Positions 1-8,400 of a stretch of 64,000 nucleotides of DNA are shown piece by piece. Both the position numbers and the translations under genes were made by a program. Under the pieces are notes generated by a model that worked only from the letters and a program-made list of their open reading frames with translations, had not been told where the DNA came from and made no database searches. The first letter of the stretch is position 1, and each line of letters starts with the position of its first letter. Source of the DNA: an uncultured Paraprevotella sp. (lineage in GTDB: Bacteria; Bacteroidota; Bacteroidia; Bacteroidales; Bacteroidaceae); contig CAJUGV010000002.1 in the NCBI GenBank assembly GCA_910586505.1, positions 215,810-279,809 on the forward strand, written 5' to 3'.

Positions 1-2
1 AG

Positions 3-2165
3 GAACTAAAAGATTTAGTAGCACGTTTCAAAACAGCAATTAAAGAGCAAACAGGAAAAGACTTTCCTACAGACCCGATGGAACAATTGTGGGGAGCTAT
101 CTGTGCAGTATTCCGTAGCTGGATGAATGAACGTGCCATCCTTTATCGCAAAATGGAAGGAATTCCTGATGAATGGGGAACTGCAGTTTCTGTAATGGCT
201 ATGGTTTTCGGGAATATGGGTGAAACATCAGCCACAGGTGTTTGCTTTAGCCGTGATGCTGCTACGGGCGAGAATTTATTCAATGGTGAGTACCTTGTAA
301 ATGCACAAGGAGAAGATGTGGTTGCCGGTATCCGTACACCACAGCAAATTACAATAGAAGGTTCACGCAGATGGGCAACTTTACAAGGAATCTCAGAAGA
401 AGAACGTGCTCAAAAATATCCTTCTATGGAGGAAGCTATGCCAGAAATTTATAAAGAGCTTGACGCTATCCAAAACAGACTGGAAGACCATTATCGTGAT
501 ATGCAAGATATGGAGTTCACTGTTCAGGAAGGCAAGCTTTGGTTCCTGCAGACGCGTAACGGTAAACGAACTGGTACTGCAATGGTAAAGATCGCCATGG
601 ATTTGGTAAGAGAAGGACGGATTGATGAAAAAACTGCATTAACCCGTTGTGAACCTCAAAAACTTGACGAACTCCTTCACCCTGTATTTGATAAGGACGC
701 TTTGAAGAAAGCCAAAGTTATCACCCAAGGCTTACCGGCCTCTCCAGGAGCAGCATGCGGTCAGATTGTATTCCATGCAGATGACGCGCAAAGATGGCGT
801 GAAGACGGTCATCGTGTCATAATGGTTCGTATTGAGACGTCACCGGAAGATTTAGCCGGAATGTCAGCCGCAGAAGGTATTCTTACAGCACGTGGTGGTA
901 TGACTTCACATGCAGCCGTTGTAGCCCGCGGTATGGGTAAATGCTGTGTATCTGGTGCCGGTGCCATCAACGTAAACTATAAGAACAGAACCGTGGAGAT
1001 TGAAGGTGTCATATATAAAGAAGGCGATTATATATCACTGAACGGGTCAACCGGGCAAGTATATGCAGGCGAAATTCCTACCAAGGCAGCTGAATTGTCT
1101 GGCGACTTCAAAGCGTTGATGGACTTGTGTGATAAATATACAAAACTTCAAGTTCGTACCAACGCTGATACTCCACATGATGCGCAAGTTGCACGCTCTT
1201 TCGGTGCAAAAGGTATCGGACTTACACGTACAGAGCATATGTTCTTCGAAGATCAGAAGATAATAGCCATGCGTGAGATGATTTTGGCTGACAGCGTGAA
1301 AGGCCGTAAAAAAGCGCTTGCCAAACTACTCCCTTATCAGAAAAACGATTTCAAGGGCATTTTGGAAGCTATGGACGGATGTCAGGTAAATATCCGTTTA
1401 CTTGATCCTCCTCTCCACGAATTCGTACCTCACGATATAGCCGGACAACAGAAGATGGCAGAAGAAATGGGAGTAAGTGTGGAAGAGATCCAGAAACGCG
1501 TCGCCAGCCTCGCTGAAAACAATCCGATGCTGGGCCATCGTGGATGTCGTTTAGGTATCACTTTCCCTGAAATCACAGCCATGCAGACGCGTGCCATCCT
1601 CAGTGCAGCATGCGAATTGAAAAAAGAAGGTAAAAATCCAAGACCTGAAATCATGGTTCCGTTGGTAGGTATCCTCTATGAATTAAAACAACAGAAAGAA
1701 GTAATCCTTGCTACAGCTAAGGAAGTCTTTGCAGAAGAAGGAATTGAGGTGGAATTTGAAATTGGCACAATGATTGAAACTCCGCGCGCAGCACTGACAG
1801 CCGACCGTATCGCATCAGAAGCCGAATACTTCTCATTTGGAACCAATGATTTGACACAAATGACTTTTGGATACTCACGCGATGATATTGCCAGCTTCTT
1901 ACCTGCATATTTGGAAAAGAAAATTCTGAAAGTAGATCCATTCCAAGTTTTAGACCAGAAAGGTGTAGGACAGTTGATTAAAATGGCTGTAGAAAAGGGA
2001 CACGGTGTACGCCCCAACATGCGTACCGGAATCTGTGGCGAACACGGAGGTGAACCTTCATCAGTGAAGTTCTGTGCAAAAATAGGTATGGACTACGCAT
2101 CATGCTCTCCGTTCCGTGTGCCAATTGCCCGACTTGCAGCGGCGCAGGCAGCAATAGAAGATTAA
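3..2165 (+). CDS. ppdK: Pyruvate, phosphate dikinase (5' end outside window)
   Basis: The frame is open from base 3, so the gene starts upstream of the window; 720 residues are visible of a family that is usually about 900. PPDK interconverts pyruvate + ATP + Pi and PEP + AMP + PPi in the cytoplasm. Visible are the swivelling phosphohistidine domain with GGMTSHAAV (the His codon is at 909-911) and the C-terminal PEP/pyruvate TIM barrel, ending with GICGEHGGEP, whose Cys codon at 2034-2036 is the catalytic acid/base in this family. The missing part is the start of the ATP-grasp domain. There is no sign of a frameshift; the truncation is only the window edge. A hairpin follows the stop. Confidence 0.96.
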   Translation, partial: ELKDLVARFKTAIKEQTGKDFPTDPMEQLWGAICAVFRSWMNERAILYRKMEGIPDEWGTAVSVMAMVFGNMGETSATGVCFSRDAATGENLFNGEYLVNAQGEDVVAGIRTPQQITIEGSRRWATLQGISEEERAQKYPSMEEAMPEIYKELDAIQNRLEDHYRDMQDMEFTVQEGKLWFLQTRNGKRTGTAMVKIAMDLVREGRIDEKTALTRCEPQKLDELLHPVFDKDALKKAKVITQGLPASPGAACGQIVFHADDAQRWREDGHRVIMVRIETSPEDLAGMSAAEGILTARGGMTSHAAVVARGMGKCCVSGAGAINVNYKNRTVEIEGVIYKEGDYISLNGSTGQVYAGEIPTKAAELSGDFKALMDLCDKYTKLQVRTNADTPHDAQVARSFGAKGIGLTRTEHMFFEDQKIIAMREMILADSVKGRKKALAKLLPYQKNDFKGILEAMDGCQVNIRLLDPPLHEFVPHDIAGQQKMAEEMGVSVEEIQKRVASLAENNPMLGHRGCRLGITFPEITAMQTRAILSAACELKKEGKNPRPEIMVPLVGILYELKQQKEVILATAKEVFAEEGIEVEFEIGTMIETPRAALTADRIASEAEYFSFGTNDLTQMTFGYSRDDIASFLPAYLEKKILKVDPFQVLDQKGVGQLIKMAVEKGHGVRPNMRTGICGEHGGEPSSVKFCAKIGMDYASCSPFRVPIARLAAAQAAIED

Positions 2166-2189
2166 GTAACAATTTCTCTTAAATAATAG

Positions 2190-2244
2190 ATTGGTCTTTG
2201 GTCCTCCTTTTTTATTGGAGAACTAAAGGCCAATCCATTTTTAT
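2190..2244 (+). terminator. Terminator after ppdK
   Basis: An 18-nt stem (2190-2207 with 2217-2234) pairs fully apart from two G-U wobbles and one mismatch. It is followed by a short T-rich run and lies 25 nt past the ppdK stop. Confidence 0.6.
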
Positions 2245-2284
2245 CCAATCTGTTTTTATATTACTTCAGCATTAGAAAAATAGC

Positions 2285-2292
2285 TATATTTG
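2285..2292 (+). promoter_or_regulatory. -7 box TATATTTG before the acetyltransferase
   Basis: Matches the Bacteroidetes -7 consensus TAnnTTTG, about 50 nt upstream of the ATG at 2343. No clear -33 TTTG is seen. Confidence 0.5.
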
Positions 2293-2342
2293 TCCTGCAA
2301 TTTATCACCGTTGACTACAAACGATAATTCTTACATATATTT

Positions 2343-2909
2343 ATGAAAAGGAAAAAAGAGGAATATCAAAGATTACTTGATACAGGCGAATGGATGAACG
2401 GTTTTATGGAACCGAGCGGAAAGGATTTAGAACGATGCGAGAACTTGTGTTTTGAGTTGAACTCGCTTTCTCCAATGCAAAAAGAAGAACGGCATCACCT
2501 TATAAAAAGGATATTGGGCAAAATCGGGGAGCATTTTACTATTCATAGCCCGTTTCACTGCGATTTCGGACACAATATTGAAATTGGCGATAATTTCATC
2601 GGAAACTTTAATTTAACTATATTAGATGAAACCTTCGTATCAATAGGTAACAATGTCTTCATAGGACCTAACGTGACGATATGCACTGTTATTCATGCAC
2701 CCGAACCCGAAAAAAGAAATGCGGGAATCATGCGGGCATTGCCAGTTACCATCGGCAATAACGTATGGATTGCCGCTAATGTAGTTATTCTTCCTGGGAT
2801 ACAAATCGGAGACAATTCCATTATAGGTGCCGGTAGTGTAGTAACCAAAAACATACCTATGGATGTTGTTGCTGTTGGAAACCCATGCCGAATTCTGCGT
2901 AAAGTATAG
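2343..2909 (+). CDS. Sugar O-acetyltransferase (maltose/galactoside acetyltransferase-like)
   Basis: This 188-aa protein has an N-terminal helical cap (Mac domain, roughly residues 1-55) followed by left-handed beta-helix hexapeptide repeats: IEIGDNFIGNFN near 80, then VSIGNNVFIGPNVTI, VTIGNNVWIAANVVI and IQIGDNSIIGAGSVV. It ends with the AVGNPCRILRKV tail typical of LacA/Maa enzymes, which move acetyl from acetyl-CoA to sugar hydroxyls. A His in the conserved TVIHAPEPEKR stretch is the expected catalytic base. The gene stands alone, converging on the AraC gene. The true acceptor cannot be read from sequence. Confidence 0.9.
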   Translation: MKRKKEEYQRLLDTGEWMNGFMEPSGKDLERCENLCFELNSLSPMQKEERHHLIKRILGKIGEHFTIHSPFHCDFGHNIEIGDNFIGNFNLTILDETFVSIGNNVFIGPNVTICTVIHAPEPEKRNAGIMRALPVTIGNNVWIAANVVILPGIQIGDNSIIGAGSVVTKNIPMDVVAVGNPCRILRKV

Positions 2910-2927
2910 AAATATCCATCAAAACTT

Positions 2928-3812
2928 TTAGCCATTCATGGAATGTTCCTTTGCGCAGCGACGATATTCGTTAGGTGTAATTCCGGCTATCTTCTTGAAA
3001 ACTCGGCTAAAATAAGAGAAATCCTCAAATCCCACTAATAATGAAATCTGTTTAACCGGCACATCACTTGTAATCAATAACAGTTGCGCTTTCTCTATTT
3101 TTCGTCTGATAATGAAATTAGCAGGCGTTGTTCCTGTTTCTTTCTTAAAAATGCGGATAAAATAGTTCTTGGATACACATAAACTTTCTGCCACCTTTTC
3201 TATACATAACTCATCAGATACATGGTTTCTTATATAAGTAATGGCCGTACTGATACGGTCGTCTGTAACGGAAGACCTGAGGGTTGCTGTTTTAAAAAAA
3301 GGCGACAGCAGATAATAAACGATGCCGCGAGACATCATTCTGTTAAAAAGCGGACGCTGTTTGTTCCTCAAAAGATTAGAGGCCAGTGTAGAGCTATTAT
3401 CATAAGTAGAGGGATCGGAGGCGTTCAATTTCATCATAGGATTCAATTCATAGAGTTTTTGGAACAAAACTTCTTCCGAACCGCCAGCCTTGATTTCCTC
3501 CGGAAGCGCCCAATCTTCCAAAAAGAGGTACTTATTTTGAGGGTCCTCATAAATGTGGGCATAATAATGAAAAAATTCCGAATCGCATTCATAGCTATGA
3601 AGAGTAAAGGCCGGAATAAAATACATATACCCCTTACGCAACATGATAATTCTGTTGGATAAAATAATTTTTGCAGTACCCTCCACCACATAATACAATC
3701 GTGCAAAAGGACTACTCACATTCTTCCAGTTCCAATCTGCATTATGCCTTGCCAATCCCACATTCAGAACAAAGGGATGAAAAGCGTCTATATTAAAATC
3801 CGTTGTACTCAT
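2928..3812 (-). CDS. AraC-family transcriptional regulator
   Basis: I start this 294-aa protein at the ATG at 3810-3812 (MSTTDFNIDAF) rather than an upstream in-frame ATG at 3857, because a -7 box (3840-3847) would begin transcription inside the longer reading. The N-terminal half resembles the AraC-type cupin sensing domain. The last 100 residues carry two helix-turn-helix motifs: a first helix around IEKVAESLCVSKNYFIRIFK, a second around VKQISLLVGFEDFSYFSRVF, and the usual GITPNEYRR end. It is transcribed away from the L-galactose-type operon that begins at 4030, so regulation of that operon is the natural inference. The effector is unknown. Confidence 0.92.
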   Translation of the reverse strand: MSTTDFNIDAFHPFVLNVGLARHNADWNWKNVSSPFARLYYVVEGTAKIILSNRIIMLRKGYMYFIPAFTLHSYECDSEFFHYYAHIYEDPQNKYLFLEDWALPEEIKAGGSEEVLFQKLYELNPMMKLNASDPSTYDNSSTLASNLLRNKQRPLFNRMMSRGIVYYLLSPFFKTATLRSSVTDDRISTAITYIRNHVSDELCIEKVAESLCVSKNYFIRIFKKETGTTPANFIIRRKIEKAQLLLITSDVPVKQISLLVGFEDFSYFSRVFKKIAGITPNEYRRCAKEHSMNG

Positions 3813-3839
3813 AGTTATTTCAAAATTGGCAATAAATAT

Positions 3840-3847
3840 CAAAATTA
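3840..3847 (-). promoter_or_regulatory. -7 box TAATTTTG for the AraC gene
   Basis: TAnnTTTG on the minus strand, about 28 nt before the ATG at 3812. It argues for the shorter reading of the regulator. Confidence 0.5.
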
Positions 3848-3956
3848 CGCTTATCATAGCCGTTAATATAGTCTAAAAAAGCTCCATTTTATACATTTGG
3901 ATTATATTGTTCATCTCAAAGGCTATAAAATCCTATCCTAAAAGAAACTTATACTA

Positions 3957-3964
3957 TACTTTTG
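3957..3964 (+). promoter_or_regulatory. -7 box TACTTTTG for the L-galactose-type operon
   Basis: A consensus -7 box 65 nt upstream of the first gene of the operon. No -33 TTTG is seen at the usual 19-21 nt spacing, which fits an activator-dependent promoter under the divergent AraC protein. The same string TACTTTTGTAC occurs at the kdgK promoter. Confidence 0.5.
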
Positions 3965-4029
3965 TACTCAAATACAAATAGTAAAGAACAGATAATAAAA
4001 ATACGAACAATTATAAAAACTGTAGCACC

Positions 4030-4962
4030 ATGAAATATCATGATTTAGGGAAAACAGGGTTAAAAGTGCCTGTGTTGAGTTTTGGCGCATCTTCATTAGG
4101 CGGAGTCTTTCACACTGTTTGTGAAGAGAAGGCCATACAAGCTGTCTTTACAGCAGTGGAAAACGGCATGAATTTTATAGATGTATCCCCCTACTACGGA
4201 CACACAAAAGCTGAAACCGTATTGGGGAAAGCATTAAAGAGACTACAGCGGAAGGATTTCATTTTGTCGACAAAAATAGGACGCTATGGCGCCAATGGAG
4301 TCAACCTATGGGATTATTCGGCCAAACGCACGCAAGAAAGCGTATATGAAAGTATGGAACGTCTGCATGTGGACTACATAGATCTCATTAATGTACATGA
4401 TATTGAATTTGCCGATCTCTCGCAGGTTGTGAACGAGACCTTACCCACATTAGTGGAACTCAAGAGGAAAGGCCTCGTAGGACATGTGGGAATCACAGAC
4501 CTTCAACTTGAAAACCTGAAATGGGTCATGGACCATACAGAGGAAGGTACGGTGGAGAGTATACTCAATTTCTGCCATTATTGTCTGAACGATAACAAGC
4601 TTGAAGACTACCTCGACTATTTCGAAGCAAAAGGAGCCGGCATCATCAACGCATCTCCTTTTGCAATGGGACTGCTGTCTCAACGTGGTGCGCCTGAATG
4701 GCATCCGGCCCCCGCCCCATTGATTGAGGCATGTGCAAAAGCAGCCGATTATTGTAAAGCACAAGGATATCCCATTGAAAAATTGGCCGTACAATTCTCA
4801 GTAAGCCATCCTCGGATAAGCACTACCCTATTCAGTTCCGCCAATCCGGACAATGTGCTTAGAAATATCCGTTATATAGAAGAGCCGATCGACTGGAACC
4901 TGGTGGATAAGGTGAAAGAGATCATTGGCGAACAGCAACGTGTTACATGGAAGAATACATAA
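4030..4962 (+). CDS. Aldo/keto reductase, probable L-galactose (L-fucose-type) 1-dehydrogenase
   Basis: This 310-aa cytoplasmic AKR has the catalytic tetrad visible as Asp51 and Tyr56 (FIDVSPYYG), Lys82 (STKIG) and His123 (INVHDIE). It matches the aldose 1-dehydrogenase branch that oxidises L-galactose or L-fucose with NAD(P)+ to the lactone. It is first in a tight operon with a lactonase-type amidohydrolase, a Zn-dehydrogenase, uxaB and uxaA. An equivalent dehydrogenase/lactonase/dehydrogenase set was shown in Bacteroides vulgatus to turn L-galactose into D-tagaturonate (from memory of published work). The family call is firm; L-galactose as substrate is inferred from context. Confidence 0.85.
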   Translation: MKYHDLGKTGLKVPVLSFGASSLGGVFHTVCEEKAIQAVFTAVENGMNFIDVSPYYGHTKAETVLGKALKRLQRKDFILSTKIGRYGANGVNLWDYSAKRTQESVYESMERLHVDYIDLINVHDIEFADLSQVVNETLPTLVELKRKGLVGHVGITDLQLENLKWVMDHTEEGTVESILNFCHYCLNDNKLEDYLDYFEAKGAGIINASPFAMGLLSQRGAPEWHPAPAPLIEACAKAADYCKAQGYPIEKLAVQFSVSHPRISTTLFSSANPDNVLRNIRYIEEPIDWNLVDKVKEIIGEQQRVTWKNT

Positions 4963-4975
4963 AAACCACACATTC

Positions 4976-5899
4976 ATGGAATATACAATTATAGATGCAC
5001 ATTCCCATCTGTGGCTTCGTCAGGACACAAATGTGGAGGGTAAACCTATACGCACGCTCTCAAACGGCCGCTCACTTTTTATGGATGAAGTGCGACAGAT
5101 GCTGCCCCCGTTCATGCTCGACGGACGAAATACCGCAGAAATCTTCCTCTCCAACATGGACTATGCACAGGTTTCGGCCGCCGTTATTACACAGGAATTC
5201 ATTGACGGCATACAGAACGACTATCTGATGGAAGTAAAGAAGAATTACCCTGATCGTTTCTTCATATGCGGTCTGTGTGAATTCCGCGAACCGGGTTTCC
5301 TTCCACAGGCAGAAGAACTGATAGGCCAAGGATTTGGTGGCATCAAGATTCCGGCCAACCGCCTGAATCTGCCTACAGGACGCATACCTCTTAACGGTAA
5401 CGAAATGATGGCCATGTTCCGACTGATGGAAAAAAACAACGTAATCCTATCTATTGATATGATGGAGGGAGACACTCAGACAGAAGAGTTGCGTGATGTG
5501 ATAACGGAATGCCCTAATCTGAAAATCGCGATCGGACATTTCGGAATGGTTACCGTCCCCAAGTGGACGGAACAAATAAAACTGGCCCGTTATCCCAACG
5601 TATTTATCGAATCAGGTGGCATCACCTGGCTTTTCAATGATGAATTCTACCCGTTCAGAGGTGCTGTAAAAGCCATTAGGGAGGCTTCCGATCTCGTGGG
5701 AATGGAAAAACTTATGTGGGGATCGGATTATCCCCGCACCATCACGGCCATCACCTACCGTATGTCATACGATTTCATTATCAAGACAAAAGACTTGACA
5801 GAACTTGAGAAAAAACAATTTTTAGGAGCCAATGCCAAAGAATTCTACGGATTCGGCACGCTTCCCTTATTACCATACATTAAAAACATGTCAGAATGA
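4976..5899 (+). CDS. Amidohydrolase-family hydrolase, probable L-galactonolactonase
   Basis: The start is the ATG at 4976 (MEYTIIDAHSHLW), 13 nt after the previous stop; an earlier in-frame ATG lies inside the upstream gene. The 307-aa TIM-barrel protein shows the amidohydrolase metal motif HxH (His9, His11) at the end of strand 1 and the strand-8 Asp in WGSDYPRT (about residue 251). Families of this type open sugar lactones with a divalent metal. Between an aldose dehydrogenase and an aldonate dehydrogenase, hydrolysis of L-galactono-1,5/1,4-lactone to L-galactonate is the best reading. The last four bases overlap the next gene (ATGA). Confidence 0.82.
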   Translation: MEYTIIDAHSHLWLRQDTNVEGKPIRTLSNGRSLFMDEVRQMLPPFMLDGRNTAEIFLSNMDYAQVSAAVITQEFIDGIQNDYLMEVKKNYPDRFFICGLCEFREPGFLPQAEELIGQGFGGIKIPANRLNLPTGRIPLNGNEMMAMFRLMEKNNVILSIDMMEGDTQTEELRDVITECPNLKIAIGHFGMVTVPKWTEQIKLARYPNVFIESGGITWLFNDEFYPFRGAVKAIREASDLVGMEKLMWGSDYPRTITAITYRMSYDFIIKTKDLTELEKKQFLGANAKEFYGFGTLPLLPYIKNMSE

Positions 5900-6912
5900 A
5901 AGCATTACAAATTGTAGCCCCCCTTCAAGTGGAGCTGAAAGAAATAGAAAAACCCGTATGTAAGGCAGATGAAGTACTATTACGTATCCGTTATGTAGGT
6001 TTCTGCGGCTCGGATCTCAACACCTATCTCGGCCGTAATCCCATGGTCAGGATGCCTGTCATCCCCGGACATGAAGTTGGAGCTGTCATAGAGACAGTAG
6101 GAACCGAAGTGCCCGACTTTCTAAAGCCAGGCATGAACGTCACTGTCAACCCCTACACCAACTGCGGTAAATGTGCTGCCTGCCGAAACGGCCGAGTCAA
6201 TGCTTGCGAATATAACGAAACTTTCGGAGTACAGCGTAACGGTACCATGACAGACCTTGTGGCACTGCCATGGACAAAAGTGATTCCGGCCGACGGGCTT
6301 TCCGCCCGTAACTGTGCCCTTGTTGAACCGATGAGCGTAGGCTTTCATGCCGTGTCCCGTGCGCAGGTCACAGACATAGATACGGTTATGGTGATCGGTT
6401 GCGGCATGATAGGTCTGGGAGCCGTCATACGAGCCTCATTGCGTGGGGCCAGGGTAATTGCAGTAGACCTGGATGATGAAAAACTTGAGGTAGCCCGTTC
6501 ATTGGGAGCCACATTCACCGTCAATTCCAAAACGGAAGACATACACGCAAAGCTACAGGAATATACAGAAGGAACCGGCCCCGATGTGGTCATCGAAGCA
6601 GTAGGAAGTACCCCCACCTACGTAATGGCCATTCAGGAAGTGGCCTTCACCGGTCGTGTGGTGTACATAGGATATGCCCGGAATGAAGTAGCGTTCCAAA
6701 CCAAGCTGTTCGTACAAAAAGAACTGGATATACGCGGTTCGAGAAACGCCATGCCGAATGATTTCCGCGCCGTGATACGTTACCTGCAGCAAGCCGTATG
6801 CCCTATAGACAAACTTATCTCAAAAGAAGTAACGATAGAACAGGCCGGAAAGGCCTTACAGGAGTGGGCCGACAACCCATCCAAAGTGTTCCGCATTTTA
6901 GTAAAGTTTTAA
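5896..6912 (+). CDS. Zn-dependent alcohol dehydrogenase, probable L-galactonate 5-dehydrogenase
   Basis: A 338-aa medium-chain dehydrogenase. Catalytic zinc ligands are Cys37 (GFCGSD) and His59/Glu60 (GHE). Structural zinc cysteines are 90, 93, 96 and 104. The Rossmann glycine motif VIGCGMIGLG lies near residues 160-170. The family includes L-idonate, L-gulonate and L-galactonate dehydrogenases. Since the next two genes act on D-tagaturonate and D-altronate, oxidation of L-galactonate to D-tagaturonate is the most consistent role. It is coupled to the gene before by an ATGA overlap. Confidence 0.85.
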   Translation: MKALQIVAPLQVELKEIEKPVCKADEVLLRIRYVGFCGSDLNTYLGRNPMVRMPVIPGHEVGAVIETVGTEVPDFLKPGMNVTVNPYTNCGKCAACRNGRVNACEYNETFGVQRNGTMTDLVALPWTKVIPADGLSARNCALVEPMSVGFHAVSRAQVTDIDTVMVIGCGMIGLGAVIRASLRGARVIAVDLDDEKLEVARSLGATFTVNSKTEDIHAKLQEYTEGTGPDVVIEAVGSTPTYVMAIQEVAFTGRVVYIGYARNEVAFQTKLFVQKELDIRGSRNAMPNDFRAVIRYLQQAVCPIDKLISKEVTIEQAGKALQEWADNPSKVFRILVKF

Positions 6913-6941
6913 AACACAAAAAATACAAAGTAATCACCATC

Positions 6942-8390
6942 ATGATGTTGGAATTAAACAGCAAGACAGCCGTCAAGACCGAAAGGCCTGAGAGAATCAT
7001 ACAATTTGGCGAAGGAAACTTTTTGCGCGCTTTTGCCGACTGGATTATATCGAACATGAACGAACAAGGTGCTTTCAACGGCAATGTCGTAGTGGTACAA
7101 CCCATAGAAAAAGGAATGACCGACTTGCTCAACAAGCAGGACGGACTTTATCATGTAAATCTGCAAGGCATAGAAAACGGAAAGGTCACCAACTCATGCC
7201 GCCTGATTGACGTAATCAGCCGCGCCCTCAATCCATACAGTCACTTCGAAGATTATATGCAACTGGCCGAGCAACCGGAGATTCGTTTCGTCATCTCCAA
7301 TACTACGGAGGCCGGCATAACTTTCGATCCCACCTGTCGGCTTGATGACCGTCCGGCATCCTCCTATCCCGGTAAACTGACACAACTGCTCTACCACCGT
7401 TTCCGCCATTTCCACGGTCAGGCCGACAAAGGCCTTATCATATTCCCCTGTGAATTGATATTCCAAAACGGTCATCACCTGAAAAGAATCATTCACCAAT
7501 ACATCGACCTGTGGAATCTCGGCCAAGACTTTAAAGATTGGTTTGAAAACAGCTGTGGTGTCTATGCCACTCTTGTAGACCGCATAGTACCGGGGTTTCC
7601 GCATAAAACCATCCATGCAATTAAAGAGAAGTTACAATACGACGACAACCTTATCGTACAGGGAGAAGTGTTCCATCTTTGGGTCATTGAAGCTCCTCAA
7701 AGCGTGGCACTCGAATTCCCCGCATCCGAATGCGGCCTGAACGTTCTATTTGTAAACGATGAAGAACCCTATCACAAACGTAAGGTCACATTGCTGAACG
7801 GCCCGCATACCTTACTTTCTCCCGTATCCTATCTTTCAGGTATAAATATAGTACGCGATGCCTGTCAGGATCCCGACGTGGGCCGCTATATTCGTCAGGT
7901 AATGTTCGACGAACTCATCCGCACGATCGATCTGCCGGAAGAAGAGTTGCAAGAGTTTGCCCGCAATGTAATGGACCGTTTCACCAATCCGTTCGTTGAT
8001 CATCAGGTCACGTCCATTATGCTCAACGCCTTCTCCAAATTCGCCACGCGCGACCTGCCCGGGCTGAAGGAATATCTGCAACGTGAGAACCGGCTCCCGA
8101 AAGGTATCGTATTCGGTCTGGCCGCCCTCATCACCTACTATAAAGGCGGTCACCGTGAAGACGGCGCCCCCGTCACACCTGCCGACGATGTAACGGTCAT
8201 GGAACATCTGACCAGTCTTTGGCAAACCGGTGACAAGCATGCTGTGGCAACAGGAGTACTGGCACAGACGGACTGGTGGGGAGAGGATCTGAATCTCCTG
8301 CCCGGACTGACCGCTTTGCTGGAAACCTACCTGTCCGACATTGAAAAGAACGGTATGAGAACCGCACTAAAAAACATGTTGAACCAATAA
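6942..8390 (+). CDS. uxaB: Tagaturonate reductase (altronate oxidoreductase)
   Basis: The start is taken at the double ATG at 6942 (MMLELNSK), 29 nt after the dehydrogenase stop; longer readings would run into that gene. The 482-aa length matches E. coli UxaB. The N-terminus has the polyol dehydrogenase signature FGEGNFLRAFADW, and later KRKVTLLNGPHTLL carries the Lys and His expected at the active site of the mannitol dehydrogenase family. It reduces D-tagaturonate to D-altronate with NADH. The fructuronate/mannonate homologue UxuB is the main alternative; the uxaA gene next door favours UxaB. Confidence 0.92.
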   Translation: MMLELNSKTAVKTERPERIIQFGEGNFLRAFADWIISNMNEQGAFNGNVVVVQPIEKGMTDLLNKQDGLYHVNLQGIENGKVTNSCRLIDVISRALNPYSHFEDYMQLAEQPEIRFVISNTTEAGITFDPTCRLDDRPASSYPGKLTQLLYHRFRHFHGQADKGLIIFPCELIFQNGHHLKRIIHQYIDLWNLGQDFKDWFENSCGVYATLVDRIVPGFPHKTIHAIKEKLQYDDNLIVQGEVFHLWVIEAPQSVALEFPASECGLNVLFVNDEEPYHKRKVTLLNGPHTLLSPVSYLSGINIVRDACQDPDVGRYIRQVMFDELIRTIDLPEEELQEFARNVMDRFTNPFVDHQVTSIMLNAFSKFATRDLPGLKEYLQRENRLPKGIVFGLAALITYYKGGHREDGAPVTPADDVTVMEHLTSLWQTGDKHAVATGVLAQTDWWGEDLNLLPGLTALLETYLSDIEKNGMRTALKNMLNQ

Positions 8391-8400
8391 GTCCGCATCC

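Noticed and set aside
1..2165. ppdK as a truncated pseudogene
   Set aside because: The frame is open to the window edge; the missing part is simply outside.
4925..4975. Earlier ATG for the amidohydrolase gene
   Set aside because: It would overlap the aldo/keto reductase gene; ATG 4976 starts right before the DAHSH motif at normal distance.
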